Assembly (NCBI GenBank): GCA_903843305.1
Contig: CAIMPI010000046.1
Location: 1 to 64,000, forward strand
DNA length: 64,000 bases
DNA from: an uncultured Chlorobiaceae bacterium
GTDB taxonomy: Bacteria; Bacteroidota; Chlorobiia; Chlorobiales; Chlorobiaceae
Direction: 5' to 3'
Shown here: positions 1 to 11,137 of the stretch, in pieces
Numbering within the stretch: position 1 is the first letter of the stretch
Layout: the number at the start of each line of letters is the position of its first letter
Translations under genes and position numbers: made by a program
The notes under the pieces: generated by a model
What the model was told of the DNA's origin: nothing
Seen by the model: only the letters and a program-made list of their open reading frames with translations
Databases searched by the model: none

Positions 1-124
1 GCAGGTTCATGAAGCTCATATTCGTAATGAACAAACCGGCGAGGTGCTCGTGATGCAGATGGATGCCAGTGAATTTGCGGGCAGCGTGCTCGGTAGTCTC
101 TTGGATTCAGAACTTTCGCACTAA
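1..124 (+). CDS. C-terminal end of an unrecognised protein
   Basis: The window opens inside a plus-strand reading frame that starts at base 2 and stops at TAA 122-124. About 40 residues are visible, an acidic tail ending in DSELSH. I do not recognise the family from so short a piece. It is followed at once by a strong hairpin terminator and faces accC convergently, so it is probably the last gene of its transcript. Confidence 0.5.
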   Translation, partial: QVHEAHIRNEQTGEVLVMQMDASEFAGSVLGSLLDSELSH

Positions 125-163
125 GTGGCGCAACTCAGGAGCGATAGTCTCTGCAGGCTAAAT

Positions 164-198
164 CAAAAAAAGGGAGATTCACATCTCCCTTTTTTTTT
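164..198. terminator. Bidirectional hairpin terminator
   Basis: A perfect 7-bp stem (172-178 with 183-189) has a 4-base loop and is flanked by an A-run on the left and a T-run on the right, so it can stop transcription from both sides. It lies between the partial gene at the window start and the end of accC. Confidence 0.85.
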
Positions 199-199
199 A

Positions 200-1543
200 T
201 TACTTTTTTTCAAACCGGAACGTTTCCAGAAAACCGGTATCAAACTCTCCACTCTGAAAAACCGGAGAGTGCATAACTTGTTTGTGAAAAGGAATGGTCG
301 TTTTTACCCCGACTACAATAAATTCGTCCAGGGCTCGTGACATCCTTGATATAGCTTCCTCTCTGTTGTGGCCGGTGACGATAAGCTTTGCAATCATGGA
401 ATCGTAGTTTGATGGCACTACATAGCTTGCATAAGCATGTGAATCGACTCTTACACCGTGACCTCCAGGAGTGTGGAACACCTGAAGCTGCCCTGGTGAG
501 GGACGGAACATGTGTTCCGGATCCTCTGCATTAATGCGGCATTCAATCGAGTGGCCATGTGGAGTAAAGGTTCGATTTCCGATCGACTCTCCACTCGCAA
601 TGAGAATCTGCTCCTTGACGATATCGACATTATAACGCTCTTCCGTGACAGGATGTTCCACCTGAATACGGGTATTCATCTCCATGAAGTAGAAATCGCG
701 GTGTATGTCGAGAAGGAACTCAATAGTGCCAGCACCTTCATAGTTAATTGCACGTGCAGCGGCGACAGCAGCATCACCCATTTTTTTCCTCAATGCCTCA
801 TCAACAACGGGAGAAGGGGTTTCTTCAATCAGCTTCTGGTGACGTCTCTGGACGGTACAGTCGCGTTCGCCAAGATGGAAGGTGTTGCCGTGCTGGTCAG
901 AAAGGATCTGAATTTCAACATGGCGTGGATGTTCGAGATACTTTTCAATATAGACACCGCTGTTGCCAAAAGCCTGCTCAGCTTCACTGCGTGCAGTGTT
1001 CAGCGCTTTTTCAAGCTGGCTCTCCTCTGTAACAACACGCATACCCTTTCCACCACCACCTGCGGTTGGTTTAATGATAATCGGATAACCAGTTTTTTTT
1101 GCAGTTTCAATACCCTGCTTCAGATCAGTAACCAAACCCGGGCTTCCGGGAACAACAGGGACACCGGCCGCAATCATGGTTGCCTTAGCTGTGTTTTTGT
1201 CGCCCATCTGGTTGATCATTTTTGCTGTAGGGCCGATAAACTTGATGTTAGCTGAGTCGCATACATCAGCGAAATCAGCATTCTCAGCCAGAAATCCGTA
1301 TCCCGGATGGATAGCATCGGCATTGGTTACCTGTGCTGCAGCAATGATACGTGGAATATTAAGATAACTTTCTCTGGACAAAGCTGGTCCTATGCATACA
1401 GCTTCATCGGCGTATTTGACATGGATAGACTCAGCGTCAACTGTAGAATAAACAGCTACAGTACTGATCCCCATTTCACGGCAGGTCTGCATAATACGCA
1501 AAGCAATTTCGCCGCGATTTGCAACAAGTATTTTCTTGAACAA
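200..1543 (-). CDS. accC: Acetyl-CoA carboxylase biotin carboxylase subunit
   Basis: This subunit carboxylates the biotin of AccB with bicarbonate and ATP, the first half-reaction of malonyl-CoA synthesis. The ATP-grasp enzyme shows the N-terminal [10 protein letters not shown] motif, [10 protein letters not shown] near residue 80, the glycine-rich GGGGKGMR loop near 165 and the catalytic [15 protein letters not shown] segment. The frame is open back to an ATG at 1657, but that would put 38 extra residues inside accB. A TTG at 1543, just before [10 protein letters not shown] and 19 bases after the accB stop, gives 447 residues, the family's usual size, so I chose it. No good Shine-Dalgarno sequence precedes it, so translational coupling to accB is likely. 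Last gene of efp-accB-accC. Confidence 0.95.
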   Translation of the reverse strand: MFKKILVANRGEIALRIMQTCREMGISTVAVYSTVDAESIHVKYADEAVCIGPALSRESYLNIPRIIAAAQVTNADAIHPGYGFLAENADFADVCDSANIKFIGPTAKMINQMGDKNTAKATMIAAGVPVVPGSPGLVTDLKQGIETAKKTGYPIIIKPTAGGGGKGMRVVTEESQLEKALNTARSEAEQAFGNSGVYIEKYLEHPRHVEIQILSDQHGNTFHLGERDCTVQRRHQKLIEETPSPVVDEALRKKMGDAAVAAARAINYEGAGTIEFLLDIHRDFYFMEMNTRIQVEHPVTEERYNVDIVKEQILIASGESIGNRTFTPHGHSIECRINAEDPEHMFRPSPGQLQVFHTPGGHGVRVDSHAYASYVVPSNYDSMIAKLIVTGHNREEAISRMSRALDEFIVVGVKTTIPFHKQVMHSPVFQSGEFDTGFLETFRFEKK

Positions 1544-1562
1544 GGTTTTTTGTGATGAATGA

Positions 1563-2018
1563 TTATGGTTTAATCCGGAACAGAGGTTGATCGTACTCGA
1601 CCGCCTGTCCGTTTTCAACAAGAATTTCAACAATAGTACCAGAGACCTCAGCTTCAATTTCGTTCATCAGTTTCATGGCTTCGATAATGCAAAGCACATC
1701 ACCTTTCTTTACAATGTCATTGACCGCAACAAATGGTGGTGAATCCGGTGATGATGCATGATAGAATGTTCCAACAATAGGCGACCGGGACTCAATAAGA
1801 TCTGATACCGGTTCAGGCGTGGCCTGCGATGCTGCATCATTTGAAACTTGGGGAGCTGCCTGTAAGGTGGTTGTTGCCTGTACAGGAATTACCTGAGGAA
1901 TTGCTGTGGCAGAAGAACGCCTCAGAATAATTTTAAAGTTACCCTCCTCAATGATGGTTTCCTGAAGATCGGAGCTATTGACAATGTCAATAAGCTGTTT
2001 GATTTCGCTAAGGTTCAT
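1563..2018 (-). CDS. accB: Biotin carboxyl carrier protein of acetyl-CoA carboxylase
   Basis: The protein carries the covalently bound biotin that shuttles CO2 between biotin carboxylase and the carboxyltransferase. It has 151 residues: an N-terminal helical part (about 1-35), a Pro/Ala/Gln-rich flexible linker (about 36-75) and a biotinyl-lipoyl domain with the motif EAMKLMNE, where Lys116 is the expected biotinylation site. It lies between efp and accC, a very common bacterial order. The carboxyltransferase alpha gene accA is nearby at 3227 on the other strand; accD is not in the window. Confidence 0.96.
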   Translation of the reverse strand: MNLSEIKQLIDIVNSSDLQETIIEEGNFKIILRRSSATAIPQVIPVQATTTLQAAPQVSNDAASQATPEPVSDLIESRSPIVGTFYHASSPDSPPFVAVNDIVKKGDVLCIIEAMKLMNEIEAEVSGTIVEILVENGQAVEYDQPLFRIKP

Positions 2019-2073
2019 GATATTTTGTTACTTAAGTTATAAACACCCTTCCTGAAACATCTTTTAAAGGCCG

Positions 2074-2640
2074 TTACTTTTTTACTCTTTCAATATAGTC
2101 CCCCGTTCTGGTGTCGACACGAATAATGCTTCCAGTCTGGATAAACATAGGGACGTTGATTTCTGCTCCGGTTTCTACAATTGCTGGTTTTGTTCCGCTG
2201 GTTGCCCTGTCGTCTTTCAATGCAGGGCTGGTTTCTGTTACTTCAACTTCAACGAATGTAGGGAGTTCGACTTCAAGAATAGAACCATCATCAGAAAAAA
2301 CAATGGTTACGGTGATGCCGTCCTTAATAAAGCGGGCTGAAGAACCAACTAAAGGTTCCGGAACATTTATCTGATCAAAGGTATCGTTGTCCATCATCAC
2401 AAAATCACTTCCATCCCGATAAAGATACTGATACTGTTTCCGCTCAGTTACGATCACATCAACAGATTCAGTGGCGCTGAAACGGTATTCGACATTTCTA
2501 CCAGATTTCAGATTTCTCATGTTTGCCTGGTAAAACGCACGCAAGTTCCCTGGGGTACGGTGCATTAGACTCTCGATACTGTGGGGCTCCCCTTTGAAAC
2601 GGATAATTGAACCTTTCGAAATATTGCTGATTGAGGCCAT
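2074..2640 (-). CDS. efp: Translation elongation factor P
   Basis: EF-P binds ribosomes stalled on polyproline stretches and promotes peptide bond formation. At 188 residues it has the normal three-domain length: a KOW-like N-terminal domain, then two OB-fold domains ending in the conserved [15 protein letters not shown]. The domain I loop that reaches the peptidyl-transferase centre reads TPGNLRAF (residues 29-36). In E. coli and B. subtilis the same loop reads PGKG with a modified lysine; here the aligned tip residue is Asn32, with an Arg two residues later. Lysine modification at the usual place is therefore impossible. First gene of the accB-accC transcript and divergent from HU. Confidence 0.95.
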   Translation of the reverse strand: MASISNISKGSIIRFKGEPHSIESLMHRTPGNLRAFYQANMRNLKSGRNVEYRFSATESVDVIVTERKQYQYLYRDGSDFVMMDNDTFDQINVPEPLVGSSARFIKDGITVTIVFSDDGSILEVELPTFVEVEVTETSPALKDDRATSGTKPAIVETGAEINVPMFIQTGSIIRVDTRTGDYIERVKK

Positions 2641-2860
2641 AAGCTGGATAAAAAATTACCTTCTGCAAGTTAGGGATTTTTTAATAAAATCAGTTTGAAT
2701 ATAACACTGCGCATGACTAATACCAATTACCGTTACATTCAATTTTGGATAATGGTAAAAAGCCATTGCATGTTTGTCTCTTACTGTTTAAATTCGGGAA
2801 AAGAGGGCGTGTAATGGATAGACGTTAATTTTACTTTAACATTAACAACAAATATTTCAT

Positions 2861-3136
2861 ATGTCAAAAGCTGAATTAGTAGAGAAAATCGCCCAGCAAG
2901 CTAAGCTGACGAAAGTTGACGCCGAGCGCGCTCTCAATGCTTTTCTTAATGTTGTCACCGAATCATTAAAGGAAGGGGAAGATGTTGCTCTGGTTGGTTT
3001 TGGGACGTTTACTATTGGCGACAGAGCTGAAAGACAAGGACGCAATCCCCAGACAGGGGAGGTTATTACCATTTCCGCCAAAAAAGTTGTTAAGTTCAAA
3101 CCAGGAAAAGCGTTGAAGGATGAGGTCGGTGGATAG
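2861..3136 (+). CDS. hup: HU-family DNA-binding protein
   Basis: This small basic histone-like protein dimerises and bends DNA. It has 91 residues, typical for HU/IHF, with the N-terminal [11 protein letters not shown] helix, the GFGTF segment near residue 47, the RNPQTGE arm tip near 66 that intercalates at DNA kinks, and the KPGKALKD C-terminus. It is transcribed away from efp; the 220-base region between them should hold both promoters, but I could not assign -35/-10 boxes with confidence. A strong hairpin terminator follows, so it is probably monocistronic. Whether it is HU or an IHF-type subunit cannot be settled from one gene. Confidence 0.94.
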   Translation: MSKAELVEKIAQQAKLTKVDAERALNAFLNVVTESLKEGEDVALVGFGTFTIGDRAERQGRNPQTGEVITISAKKVVKFKPGKALKDEVGG

Positions 3137-3166
3137 GCCCGATTCTTATATTCCTTCTTTCCTTTT

Positions 3167-3205
3167 AAAGCCCATCATAAGCTTTTGCTTGATGGGCTTT
3201 TTTTA
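3167..3205 (+). terminator. Rho-independent terminator after the HU gene
   Basis: An 11-bp stem (3167-3177 with 3190-3200) encloses a small inner hairpin (AAGC-TTTT-GCTT) and is followed by a T-run. It ends just before accA, insulating accA from HU transcription. Confidence 0.85.
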
Positions 3206-3226
3206 TCATTAATATTGCACACCACT

Positions 3227-4234
3227 ATGGTCACGAAAGTTGTCCTTGATTTTGAAAAGCCACTGTTTGAGCTTGAAGCCAAGCTGAACGAGATGCGCCA
3301 ATGCCTCAGGAGCAGCACGAGGGAGCAGGCTCAGTCAGAAACCGAGTTGCTCTATAATGACATAGAGAACCTTGAGCTGAAAGTGGATGCACTCCGTCGT
3401 TCAATCTATAAAAACCTTACTCGATGGCAGAAAGTGCAACTGGCCCGCCATCCGGCAAGACCCTATACTCTTGATTACATTTATATGATGACCACAGGCT
3501 TTGTCGAGCTGGCAGGTGACCGGCATTTCAGTGATGACAAAGCTATTGTTGGAGGCTTTGCCCGCATTGAAGAAAGTTCTTCAAAGTTTTCACAGTCAGT
3601 CATGGTTATTGGCCATCAGAAAGGTCGTGATACTAAATCCAATCTTTACAGAAATTTTGGGATGGCACAGCCAGAAGGCTACCGCAAGGCGCTTCGTTTG
3701 ATGAAACTTGCCGAAAAATTCCGTAAACCGGTCATTACATTAATTGATACACCGGGAGCATTTCCTGGCATCGAAGCTGAAGAACGGGGGCAGGCAGAGG
3801 CCATTGCCCGAAATCTGTTCGAAATGGCAAAGCTGACTGTTCCGGTAATCTGCGTGATTATTGGCGAAGGTGCGAGTGGAGGAGCTATTGGTATCGGAGT
3901 TGGAGATCGCATTCTTATGGCTGAAAATAGCTGGTATTCAGTGATTTCACCCGAAAGTTGTTCTTCCATTCTCTGGAGAAGCTGGAACTATAAAGAGCAG
4001 GCCGCTGAAGCTTTGCAGCTCACCGCAGAAGATCTTCTGGGGCAGGGTATCATCGACAGAATTATTCCTGAACCTGTTGGAGGGGCTCATACAGACCCTG
4101 ATGCCATGGCGGGAACATTGAAAAGTATACTGATAGAAGAGCTGAAGACGCTTCTTTCTAAGGATCCTGGTGATCTTGTTCATGACCGTATAGAAAAGTT
4201 TTCAGCTATGGGTGTCTGGAAAGAAGAGGCATAG
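3227..4234 (+). CDS. accA: Acetyl-CoA carboxylase carboxyltransferase subunit alpha
   Basis: With AccD it transfers the carboxyl group from biotin to acetyl-CoA. The 335-residue product begins [17 protein letters not shown], the conserved start of this subunit. An upstream in-frame start at 3185 would lie inside the HU terminator and is rejected. The N-terminal coiled-coil region (about 10-75) is followed by the crotonase-like carboxyltransferase core with GHQKGRDT, the [10 protein letters not shown] segment, the [10 protein letters not shown] oxyanion region and [10 protein letters not shown]. It is flanked by terminators on both sides, so it is probably transcribed alone. Confidence 0.95.
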   Translation: MVTKVVLDFEKPLFELEAKLNEMRQCLRSSTREQAQSETELLYNDIENLELKVDALRRSIYKNLTRWQKVQLARHPARPYTLDYIYMMTTGFVELAGDRHFSDDKAIVGGFARIEESSSKFSQSVMVIGHQKGRDTKSNLYRNFGMAQPEGYRKALRLMKLAEKFRKPVITLIDTPGAFPGIEAEERGQAEAIARNLFEMAKLTVPVICVIIGEGASGGAIGIGVGDRILMAENSWYSVISPESCSSILWRSWNYKEQAAEALQLTAEDLLGQGIIDRIIPEPVGGAHTDPDAMAGTLKSILIEELKTLLSKDPGDLVHDRIEKFSAMGVWKEEA

Positions 4235-4246
4235 CCACACGAAACA

Positions 4247-4275
4247 AAAAAAGCCAGCTTGAACACTGGCTTTTT
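4247..4275. terminator. Bidirectional terminator between accA and korB
   Basis: The A-rich left arm plus GCCAG (4247-4256) pairs with CTGGC plus a T-run (4266-4275) around a 9-base loop. It sits between the convergent accA and korB genes and can serve both. Confidence 0.8.
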
Positions 4276-4291
4276 GGTTCAATTCCTTTGT

Positions 4292-5332
4292 TTACTTTAT
4301 TACATAAGACTGGTCACCTTTAAGCAGTTCTTCAAAGGTTCCTATGCCGTTTTTCTGGGCATCATCGATCTGTGCAGTCAGAGCATCTTCATAAGTGATT
4401 CGCTCTTTTGCATAAAAAACACCGAAAGGTCTTGGAAGAGACTCTTCCGAGTCAGCATGATCATCAGCAAAATGAGCAAGAATTGATGCTTTGTTGATAT
4501 CTGTTTCATCATGAATCCAGAGGTCACTGCTGGAAATGCCCTCTTTGTCCAGATCAACAACGATAGGTTGGAATCCGTCAAGCCAAATACCCCGTTTTCC
4601 TTTTGCGAAAACAAGAGGTTTCGACTGTTCCAGATAGACTGTATTATTGGCTTTATTGTCGGCAGTGGCAAAAGCTTCAAAAGCGCCGTTGTTGAAAATA
4701 GGGCAGTTCTGATATATTTCTACCAGTGAGGTTCCCTTATGAAGGGCGGCGCGTTTCAATATCGAACGAAGGAATTTGCCGTCGCGGTCAAAAGCCCTTG
4801 CAAAAAATGATCCCCCGGAGCCAATCGTGAGGGCCGCTGTATTAAATGGCTGGTCAATAACTCCAGATGGAGAGGTAACAGTTCTCAAGCCGATTTTCGA
4901 GGTTGGAGAATATTGACCTTTCGTCAGACCGTAAATTTCATTGTTGAAGAGCACCACATTAAGGTCTGGATTTCTTCTCAGAGTATGAATAAAGTGGTTT
5001 CCACCAATTGAGAGTGCGTCACCATCTCCGGTTCCAACCCATACACTCAGATCCGGTCGTGAAACTTTCAAACCGGTTGCCATCGGGAGCGCTCTGCCGT
5101 GAATACCGTGAACACCATAGGTCGCAAGATAATAAGGGAGGCGGGACGAGCAGCCTATACCGGAAACAAACACAATGTTTTCAGGTGCAATACCAAGTTC
5201 AGGTAAAACATTTTTTATTTGCTGCAGCACGGCATGATCACCACAGCCGGGACACCATTTTGGCTCTTGATCCGAAGCGAAATCCTTTGCAATCAGTACT
5301 GGCAAAACAGGTATGGTTGTATTCTCGGTCAT
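4292..5332 (-). CDS. korB: 2-oxoglutarate:ferredoxin oxidoreductase subunit beta
   Basis: This is the TPP-binding subunit of the enzyme that, in green sulfur bacteria, carboxylates succinyl-CoA to 2-oxoglutarate with reduced ferredoxin in the reductive TCA cycle. At 346 residues it shows [11 protein letters not shown] near residue 27 (Cys for an Fe-S cluster), [11 protein letters not shown] and the TPP/Mg motif beginning [14 protein letters not shown] and ending LFNNEIYG. It overlaps the end of korA by 4 bases (ATGA), the usual sign of coupled translation. The C-terminal region with [12 protein letters not shown] is typical of this group. A role in the oxidative direction cannot be excluded from sequence. 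Confidence 0.93.
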   Translation of the reverse strand: MTENTTIPVLPVLIAKDFASDQEPKWCPGCGDHAVLQQIKNVLPELGIAPENIVFVSGIGCSSRLPYYLATYGVHGIHGRALPMATGLKVSRPDLSVWVGTGDGDALSIGGNHFIHTLRRNPDLNVVLFNNEIYGLTKGQYSPTSKIGLRTVTSPSGVIDQPFNTAALTIGSGGSFFARAFDRDGKFLRSILKRAALHKGTSLVEIYQNCPIFNNGAFEAFATADNKANNTVYLEQSKPLVFAKGKRGIWLDGFQPIVVDLDKEGISSSDLWIHDETDINKASILAHFADDHADSEESLPRPFGVFYAKERITYEDALTAQIDDAQKNGIGTFEELLKGDQSYVIK

Positions 5333-7215
5333 GATTGAAGCTCCTTTATGATGTCAGTGATTTTAATCAGTATTTCCATTTCATTGAATGGAACTCCCTG
5401 TATCTTGGTGAATCCTTCCGGTGCAATCAGGAAGGTGTCACGAATAATATGGATAAGCTGTCCGTTATTGAGCTCGGGAATAAGTATTTTTTTGTAGTTG
5501 CTGAGAATTTCCCCAAGATTTTTCGGAAATGGGTGGATATAGCGCAAGTGAGCATGAGCGACGCTATAACCCTTTTCGATGGCTTGCTCAACAGCGGTTT
5601 TTATGGCTCCATAAGAAGAGCCCCATCCGAGGACAAGTAAATCTCCTTTTGTCGGTCCATTGTCAATGGTCTGAAGCGGAAGAGTATCAGCAATCTGATT
5701 AATTTTCTGTGCTCGAAGTTTTGTCATCAGCTCATGATTTTCCGGATCATGGGAGACATTGCCGGTTTCATTCTGCTTTTCGAGTCCGCCAATACGATGT
5801 TCAAGCCCTTTCGTTCCAGGGATTGCCCATGCCCGAACCTGGCGATCGTCGCGTTTATAGGGGAGGTATGGCGGATCTTCAGGTTGCCTTGGAGCGTGGA
5901 AATGTGGGGTAATGTCAGGAAGGTTATCCGGACTTTCGACTTTCCATGGTTCTGAGCTGAGTGCAAGATAGCCGTCAGTTAAACAGATAACAGGAGTCAT
6001 GTGCTCTACGGCAATTCTTGCGGCTTCATAAGTGCAATAGAAGCAATCAACAGGAGAGCAGGCAGCAATAACCGGAAGCGGAGCCTCTCCATGCCGGCCA
6101 TACATTGCCATGAAAAGATCAGACTGCTCCGGTTTTGTTGGAAGGCCGGTTGATGGGCCGCCGCGCTGAACATTGATCACCACCAGCGGCAGTTCAAGAA
6201 TCACCGCCAGACCAAGAGCTTCGGTTTTCAGTGCAAGACCCGGGCCAGAGGTGTTTGTTGCAGCAAGTGCCCCCCCGTAAGCTGCGCCGATGCTGCTAAC
6301 TATGCCAGCAATTTCATCTTCAGCCTGAAAAGTTTTGACACCATATTTTTTCTTTTTGGCAAGAGTCTGAAGGATCTCCGTTGCAGGCGTGATGGGGTAT
6401 GAGCCAAGGAACAATTTCAGACCAGCCTTTTTCGATGCTGCGGTCAGAGCTATGGCACAAGCTTCATTTCCAGTGACCCTGCGATAGGTGCCATGCTGTT
6501 TTTGCGGCGCAATATCGAAACGGCCAAGGTTTGCAAAGAGCTCAGTTTCATCGCCAAAGAAATAGCCAGCCTTTACAGCCCTGATGTTCGCTTCTGCCAT
6601 GTGCACATTTTTCTGGAATTTGGCACGCAGTGTTTCAAAAGTTCCTTCTAACGGAAGTGTGTAGAGCCAGTAGAGCAGGCCTAACACAAACATATTTTTG
6701 CAGCGGTCAATCTCCTTGCTGCTGAGACCGCTCTCTTTCAGTGCTTCCCGGGTAAGCTGCAGAATCGGGACAGGAAAAAGAATATAGTTGCTCAGAGAAC
6801 CGTCTTCGAGTGGATTCACTCCTGGGGGATATCCGGCAAGCTTGAGGTTCTTTTCATCAAATCCTTCAGTACCGGCAATGATGATACCACCACGATGCAG
6901 GTCTTTGAGATTTGCTTTCAATGCCGCTGAGTTCATGGCGACCATGACGTCAAAGCGAGCGCCAGGGGTATAAACAGGCTTACTGCTGAACTGGAGCTGA
7001 AATCCGGAAACACCGGCAATAGTGCCGGCAGGGGCTCTAATTTCTGAAGGAAAATTCGGGAATGTATTGAGTTCTGTTCCGTGAGTCGCCACTGTATTGG
7101 CGAATTGAGTGCCGGTCAATTGCATACCGTCTCCGGAATCTCCTGCAAAAAGCACGGAGACACTGGTTTTCGACGTTACATTGACCTGTTTGGTAGTAAG
7201 TTTTGTATCAGTCAT
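5329..7215 (-). CDS. korA: 2-oxoglutarate:ferredoxin oxidoreductase, fused gamma-alpha subunit
   Basis: The 628-residue subunit combines an N-terminal gamma domain (about 20-200, starting [16 protein letters not shown]) with the alpha-type pyrimidine-binding domain (about 245-490, with [12 protein letters not shown] and the acidic AEDEIAGI segment) and a C-terminal domain (about 520-628) with [11 protein letters not shown]. With KorB it forms the ferredoxin-dependent CO2-fixing enzyme of the reductive TCA cycle. The first ATG, at 7215, is the natural start, since the preceding 200 bases hold no other gene. The korA-korB order and 4-base overlap indicate one operon ending at the shared terminator. 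Confidence 0.93.
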   Translation of the reverse strand: MTDTKLTTKQVNVTSKTSVSVLFAGDSGDGMQLTGTQFANTVATHGTELNTFPNFPSEIRAPAGTIAGVSGFQLQFSSKPVYTPGARFDVMVAMNSAALKANLKDLHRGGIIIAGTEGFDEKNLKLAGYPPGVNPLEDGSLSNYILFPVPILQLTREALKESGLSSKEIDRCKNMFVLGLLYWLYTLPLEGTFETLRAKFQKNVHMAEANIRAVKAGYFFGDETELFANLGRFDIAPQKQHGTYRRVTGNEACAIALTAASKKAGLKLFLGSYPITPATEILQTLAKKKKYGVKTFQAEDEIAGIVSSIGAAYGGALAATNTSGPGLALKTEALGLAVILELPLVVINVQRGGPSTGLPTKPEQSDLFMAMYGRHGEAPLPVIAACSPVDCFYCTYEAARIAVEHMTPVICLTDGYLALSSEPWKVESPDNLPDITPHFHAPRQPEDPPYLPYKRDDRQVRAWAIPGTKGLEHRIGGLEKQNETGNVSHDPENHELMTKLRAQKINQIADTLPLQTIDNGPTKGDLLVLGWGSSYGAIKTAVEQAIEKGYSVAHAHLRYIHPFPKNLGEILSNYKKILIPELNNGQLIHIIRDTFLIAPEGFTKIQGVPFNEMEILIKITDIIKELQS

Positions 7216-7433
7216 TGTCCCTGTTAATTACTTTTCATGGTTAATAAACCGCAAGAAGATCCCCGTGTCAATGAAACATTGTGCCACGGAGGCCAATGGA
7301 GTTGTTATCTGGTAAAATGAAATTATTGGCGGGTAAAGAGAAGACAAAGCCCTACCCCTACAGTCCTCTGCAATAAAAAATAGTATAAGAGTTCTTCAGG
7401 ATTAAAACAAGAGTTCAACCCTTATAGCCAATA

Positions 7434-7685
7434 TTATTTCTCAATGACAATGTTGTTTTTTTTGAGGTAATCCTGCCACTCCAGCTCTTCTCTGGTTGGA
7501 CAATCTGGAGAGAGATCACAGAAATCACAGCGCTGGATAAGGTATATCTGCTCCATCCAGCAGTCGTTGTTGCTCTTGGCTACCTCATTGACGTGATTCG
7601 GGTTTTCCTGCATGATTTTGGATGCAATATCCATCAACTCCCGAATATCTTTTCTTTTTTGCTCACTTCCCACTCCCCAACTCAT
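7434..7685 (-). CDS. Small protein with a CxxC-x5-C motif, function unknown
   Basis: An 83-residue acidic protein. The start ATG at 7685 is preceded by AGGAG at good spacing, one of the clearer Shine-Dalgarno sites in the window, which supports a real gene. The N-terminal half is a charged helix. The C-terminal half holds Cys42 and a cluster Cys53-x2-Cys56-x5-Cys62 (CDFCDLSPDC), suitable for a metal ion or disulfides. No signal peptide or membrane segment is visible. It stands alone between korA and alaS. I do not recognise the family. Confidence 0.7.
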   Translation of the reverse strand: MSWGVGSEQKRKDIRELMDIASKIMQENPNHVNEVAKSNNDCWMEQIYLIQRCDFCDLSPDCPTREELEWQDYLKKNNIVIEK

Positions 7686-7954
7686 AACAGTACTCCTGTT
7701 TATTTAGCGGAAAAATAGACGCCAAAAGCTCCCCAAAACCTTACAATTGAATATAATTTTTTTTGTTTAAAAAAGAGTGACAGGCATTGACCTCTTACTG
7801 AAGCTCTCTTGTTTGAAAATGTTAGAGGTTGCAAGAGCAGTGGTAAAATTAAGTTGGCAACAAGCCTCAAAAAAGAGTAAATTCAGGCCCAAGAAGAGTT
7901 GCCGCATCGTGAGTGCTGCCTAAGGAAATGTGTTGTAACAAGATCATATTTTTT

Positions 7955-10636
7955 ATGAAATCCCGAGAAATCAGACAATCCTTTCTGGATTATTTTGCTC
8001 AAAAAGGTCATACAATAGTTCGTTCTGCTCCCGTTATTCCTGCTGATGATCCCACCTTGCTGTTTACCAATGCTGGCATGAACCAGTTCAAGGATGTCTT
8101 CCTTGGCAAGGGAACAAGGCCATATCTGCGGGCTGCTGATACACAGAAATGTATCAGGGCGTCTGGCAAGCATAATGATCTGGAAGATGTTGGTCGGGAT
8201 ACCTATCATCACACCTTTTTTGAGATGCTCGGCAACTGGTCGTTTGGTGACTATTATAAAAAGGAGGCGATTACCTGGGCATGGGAATTGCTGACCGATG
8301 TCTGGACGTTGCCAAAAGAGCGCCTTTACGCAACTGTTTATCAGGATGACGACGAGAGTTTTGAGATCTGGAAGAGCCTGACTGACATCAAGCCAGAGCA
8401 TATTCTCCGGTTTGGTGACAAGGATAATTTCTGGGAGATGGGGGAGAGCGGCCCCTGCGGCCCTTGTTCCGAAATTCATATTGATTTAACGCCAGATGGT
8501 TCCGGCAAGGAGCTTGTCAATGTCGGCGATTATCGGGTTATCGAACTGTGGAATCTTGTTTTTATTCAGTATAACCGAAAGAGTGATGGATCTCTTGAGC
8601 CTCTGCCCATGAAACATGTCGATACCGGCATGGGATTTGAACGCGTTGTGGCGGTTATGCAGGGGAAAGGATCCAATTATGACAGTGACGTCTTTCAGCC
8701 GCTGTTCGATCGTCTTACTGAAATTACCGGTGTCCGCTACGGCGCGTCGATGGATGATCCCCTCGATATAGCAATGAGGGTTATTGCCGACCATGCCCGT
8801 ACGCTCACCTTTGCCCTCTCCGATGGCGCCATGCCTTCAAACGAGGGGCGCGGTTACGTGCTTCGTCGTATTCTTCGCCGAGCCTTGCGCTATTCCAAAA
8901 ATCTTGGCTATAACGAACCGATTCTGCATCAGCTTGTTGGAACACTTGCCACGTCGATGGGCGATGTTTTTCCTGAACTCCAAAAACAGCAGCAGACGGT
9001 CACCAACATTATCAAGGCAGAAGAGGAGAGTTTTATTGTCACCCTTGATCGTGGCATGGAGATTTTCAATGATGTTGTCGATAAAGTCCGTGGTTCAAAA
9101 GGGAACACTATTGATGGGCATGATGCCTTCAAGCTCTATGATACCTACGGCTTTCCTTTTGATTTGACCAGCCTGATGGCTGCTGAGGTTGGTCTTCAGG
9201 TTGATGGTGAGGGCTTTGAGCGCTCTATGCTCGAACAGAAGACTCGCGCAAGAACCGACCGCAAGGAGAAGCAGCAGGTTGGTGATGATGGCACCACGTG
9301 GCAATGGTTCAGCGATGTTCACGCTTCCGTGTTTGCCGGTTACGACCAGCTTGAGATGCCTGTTGTTATTACCGGCATCAAACATGCAAAGGAAAAGTTG
9401 CTGCTCGCGCTTGACCAGACGCCGTTCTATGCCGAAAGCGGTGGTCAGACTGGTGACAAAGGAGTGATAGAGACGACTCGTTATCGTTTTCAGGTTGCCG
9501 ATACCATCAAGGATGGGGATTCAATTATTCATGTTATTTCGTATGCCTTCGACAAGATGCTCGATACTTCCGTTATTCTCGATGATCTCTTGCTGGATGA
9601 GCATGAGCTGTCAGCGGAAGCTGCCGTCGATCGCTGTCTGCGTCAGGATGCTGAGCGCAATCATACAGCAACTCACCTTATGCACGCGTCGCTCCGCAGG
9701 ATTCTTGGGCAACATGTGCAGCAGAAGGGTTCATTCGTGAGTGCCGAACGTCTCCGTTTCGACTTCAGCCACTTTTCAAAGCTCTCTGATGCAGAGATTG
9801 AAGCGGTCGAAGCCGAAGTAAACGAACAGATAAGAAGAGCTGAGCAGGTGGTCAAGCACGCCGATGTCCCTTACGATGAGGCGATTGCCAAAGGTGCCCT
9901 CGCCTTTTTTGGCGACAAGTATGCCGACCTTGTCAGGGTGGTCGAGGTGCCGGGCATCTCGGTTGAACTGTGTGGCGGCACCCACGTTGATAATATTGGC
10001 AGGATCGGTCTGGTCAAAATCGTCAGTGAATCGTCGGTAGCGTCTGGGGTGCGTCGTATTGAGGCGGTGACCGGCAGCGCAGCCGAAAAGCTTTTATGGA
10101 ACGAGTATCGGGAGCTTCAGCAGGTGCGCCATCTGCTGAAAGCCAAAGGAGATGAAACGGTATCGGAGAAAGTATCTGAACTGATGGAGGCTAAAAAAGA
10201 GCTTGAAAAGCAGCTTCTTGGGGGCAAGATTACCGTTCTTCTCAACACGTTGACCGGTGAACTTGATGCTTCTCCCGACATCAATGGTTGCCGTGTGATA
10301 ACAAAGGTTGTTGAAGGGGTGGATGCTGATACGTTGCGCCAGGCGGCTCTTGCCTTGCGTGAGAAGGTGCCTTGTGCGGCAGGTCTGCTCTGCACTGTTG
10401 ATGACGGAAAAGTCTCGCTGGTGAGTTTTGCTTCCGATAAAGCTGTTCGCGCATGCGGCATTGATGCAGGGAAACTGATTCGTGAAGCCGCAAAGCAGGT
10501 GCAGGGCGGTGGGGGCGGCAAACCTGAGTTCGCAACGGCGGGTGGCAAGAATATCGACGGCATAGCCAAAGCGCTTGAAACCTATGCAGCATCGCTCAAA
10601 ACTTTGCTTGTGCAGGGATCAATGAACAACAAATGA
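7955..10636 (+). CDS. alaS: Alanyl-tRNA synthetase
   Basis: It charges tRNA-Ala with alanine and edits misacylated Ser and Gly. The 893-residue protein has the class II catalytic core with motif 2 region [15 protein letters not shown], the tRNA-recognition middle part, the editing domain with [11 protein letters not shown] (the HxxxH zinc motif) and CGGTHV, and a C-terminal domain ending in a glycine-rich [14 protein letters not shown] stretch. The ATG at 7955 begins [14 protein letters not shown], the family's normal N-terminus; an open extension to 7913 adds 14 unconserved residues. The ferredoxin-like gene begins on the base after its stop, so the two are co-transcribed. Confidence 0.97.
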   Translation: MKSREIRQSFLDYFAQKGHTIVRSAPVIPADDPTLLFTNAGMNQFKDVFLGKGTRPYLRAADTQKCIRASGKHNDLEDVGRDTYHHTFFEMLGNWSFGDYYKKEAITWAWELLTDVWTLPKERLYATVYQDDDESFEIWKSLTDIKPEHILRFGDKDNFWEMGESGPCGPCSEIHIDLTPDGSGKELVNVGDYRVIELWNLVFIQYNRKSDGSLEPLPMKHVDTGMGFERVVAVMQGKGSNYDSDVFQPLFDRLTEITGVRYGASMDDPLDIAMRVIADHARTLTFALSDGAMPSNEGRGYVLRRILRRALRYSKNLGYNEPILHQLVGTLATSMGDVFPELQKQQQTVTNIIKAEEESFIVTLDRGMEIFNDVVDKVRGSKGNTIDGHDAFKLYDTYGFPFDLTSLMAAEVGLQVDGEGFERSMLEQKTRARTDRKEKQQVGDDGTTWQWFSDVHASVFAGYDQLEMPVVITGIKHAKEKLLLALDQTPFYAESGGQTGDKGVIETTRYRFQVADTIKDGDSIIHVISYAFDKMLDTSVILDDLLLDEHELSAEAAVDRCLRQDAERNHTATHLMHASLRRILGQHVQQKGSFVSAERLRFDFSHFSKLSDAEIEAVEAEVNEQIRRAEQVVKHADVPYDEAIAKGALAFFGDKYADLVRVVEVPGISVELCGGTHVDNIGRIGLVKIVSESSVASGVRRIEAVTGSAAEKLLWNEYRELQQVRHLLKAKGDETVSEKVSELMEAKKELEKQLLGGKITVLLNTLTGELDASPDINGCRVITKVVEGVDADTLRQAALALREKVPCAAGLLCTVDDGKVSLVSFASDKAVRACGIDAGKLIREAAKQVQGGGGGKPEFATAGGKNIDGIAKALETYAASLKTLLVQGSMNNK

Positions 10637-11137
10637 ATGGTTATGCTGGTTCTTGACTGCTTTTTCGGGCGATGCTCAAAGCCCTCATGCGACGGTTGTG
10701 CCTTGGGGCTTGTTCGTGTACTGCGCCTCACCCTCAAGTCACGTGTGATGCAGAGGAAAGAAGAGTCCTCTGTCGTTCCGGTCGGCTCGTGGGAGAAACC
10801 GGAGGCGGTGGCGCCGCATGCCAAGACAACGCACCCAAAACAGGATACAGCGAAAAAACGGAAGCGGCTGCTTGCTCCGAGGGAGGAGATTGCCTGGTAT
10901 CCTGTCATCAAACCGGAGCTTTGCAACGGCTGCGGCGACTGCAAGGTTCTCTGCAAACCCGGTGTCTTCGAGTTAGGCGAGCCAGATCCCACAGGTATCC
11001 ACCGCCCGAAACTGATTGTTGCGCATCCCTACAAGTGCCTCGTGCTCTGCACCAGATGTGTGCCGATTTGTACCTCCGGTGCAATCATCCTGCCACGTCA
11101 AGAGGATTTTGAGCAGTTTGTTGAATATGTTGATTGA
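10637..11137 (+). CDS. 4Fe-4S dicluster ferredoxin-like protein
   Basis: A 166-residue protein that begins on the base after the alaS stop. Its C-terminal part carries a typical bacterial two-cluster ferredoxin fold: [11 protein letters not shown] then, after an insertion, [12 protein letters not shown], with PGVFEL and SGAIILP around them. The N-terminal 25 residues hold four more cysteines in [15 protein letters not shown], and a basic, low-complexity linker (about 30-85) joins the two parts. It is presumably a cytoplasmic electron carrier or a subunit of a larger redox enzyme; the partner is unknown. Its last 53 bases overlap the 3' end of serB on the other strand. Confidence 0.85.
   Translation: MVMLVLDCFFGRCSKPSCDGCALGLVRVLRLTLKSRVMQRKEESSVVPVGSWEKPEAVAPHAKTTHPKQDTAKKRKRLLAPREEIAWYPVIKPELCNGCGDCKVLCKPGVFELGEPDPTGIHRPKLIVAHPYKCLVLCTRCVPICTSGAIILPRQEDFEQFVEYVD

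Noticed and set aside
512-1255. 247-codon open frame opposite accC
   Set aside because: It lies wholly inside accC on the other strand, has no recognisable motif and reads like antisense of a conserved gene.
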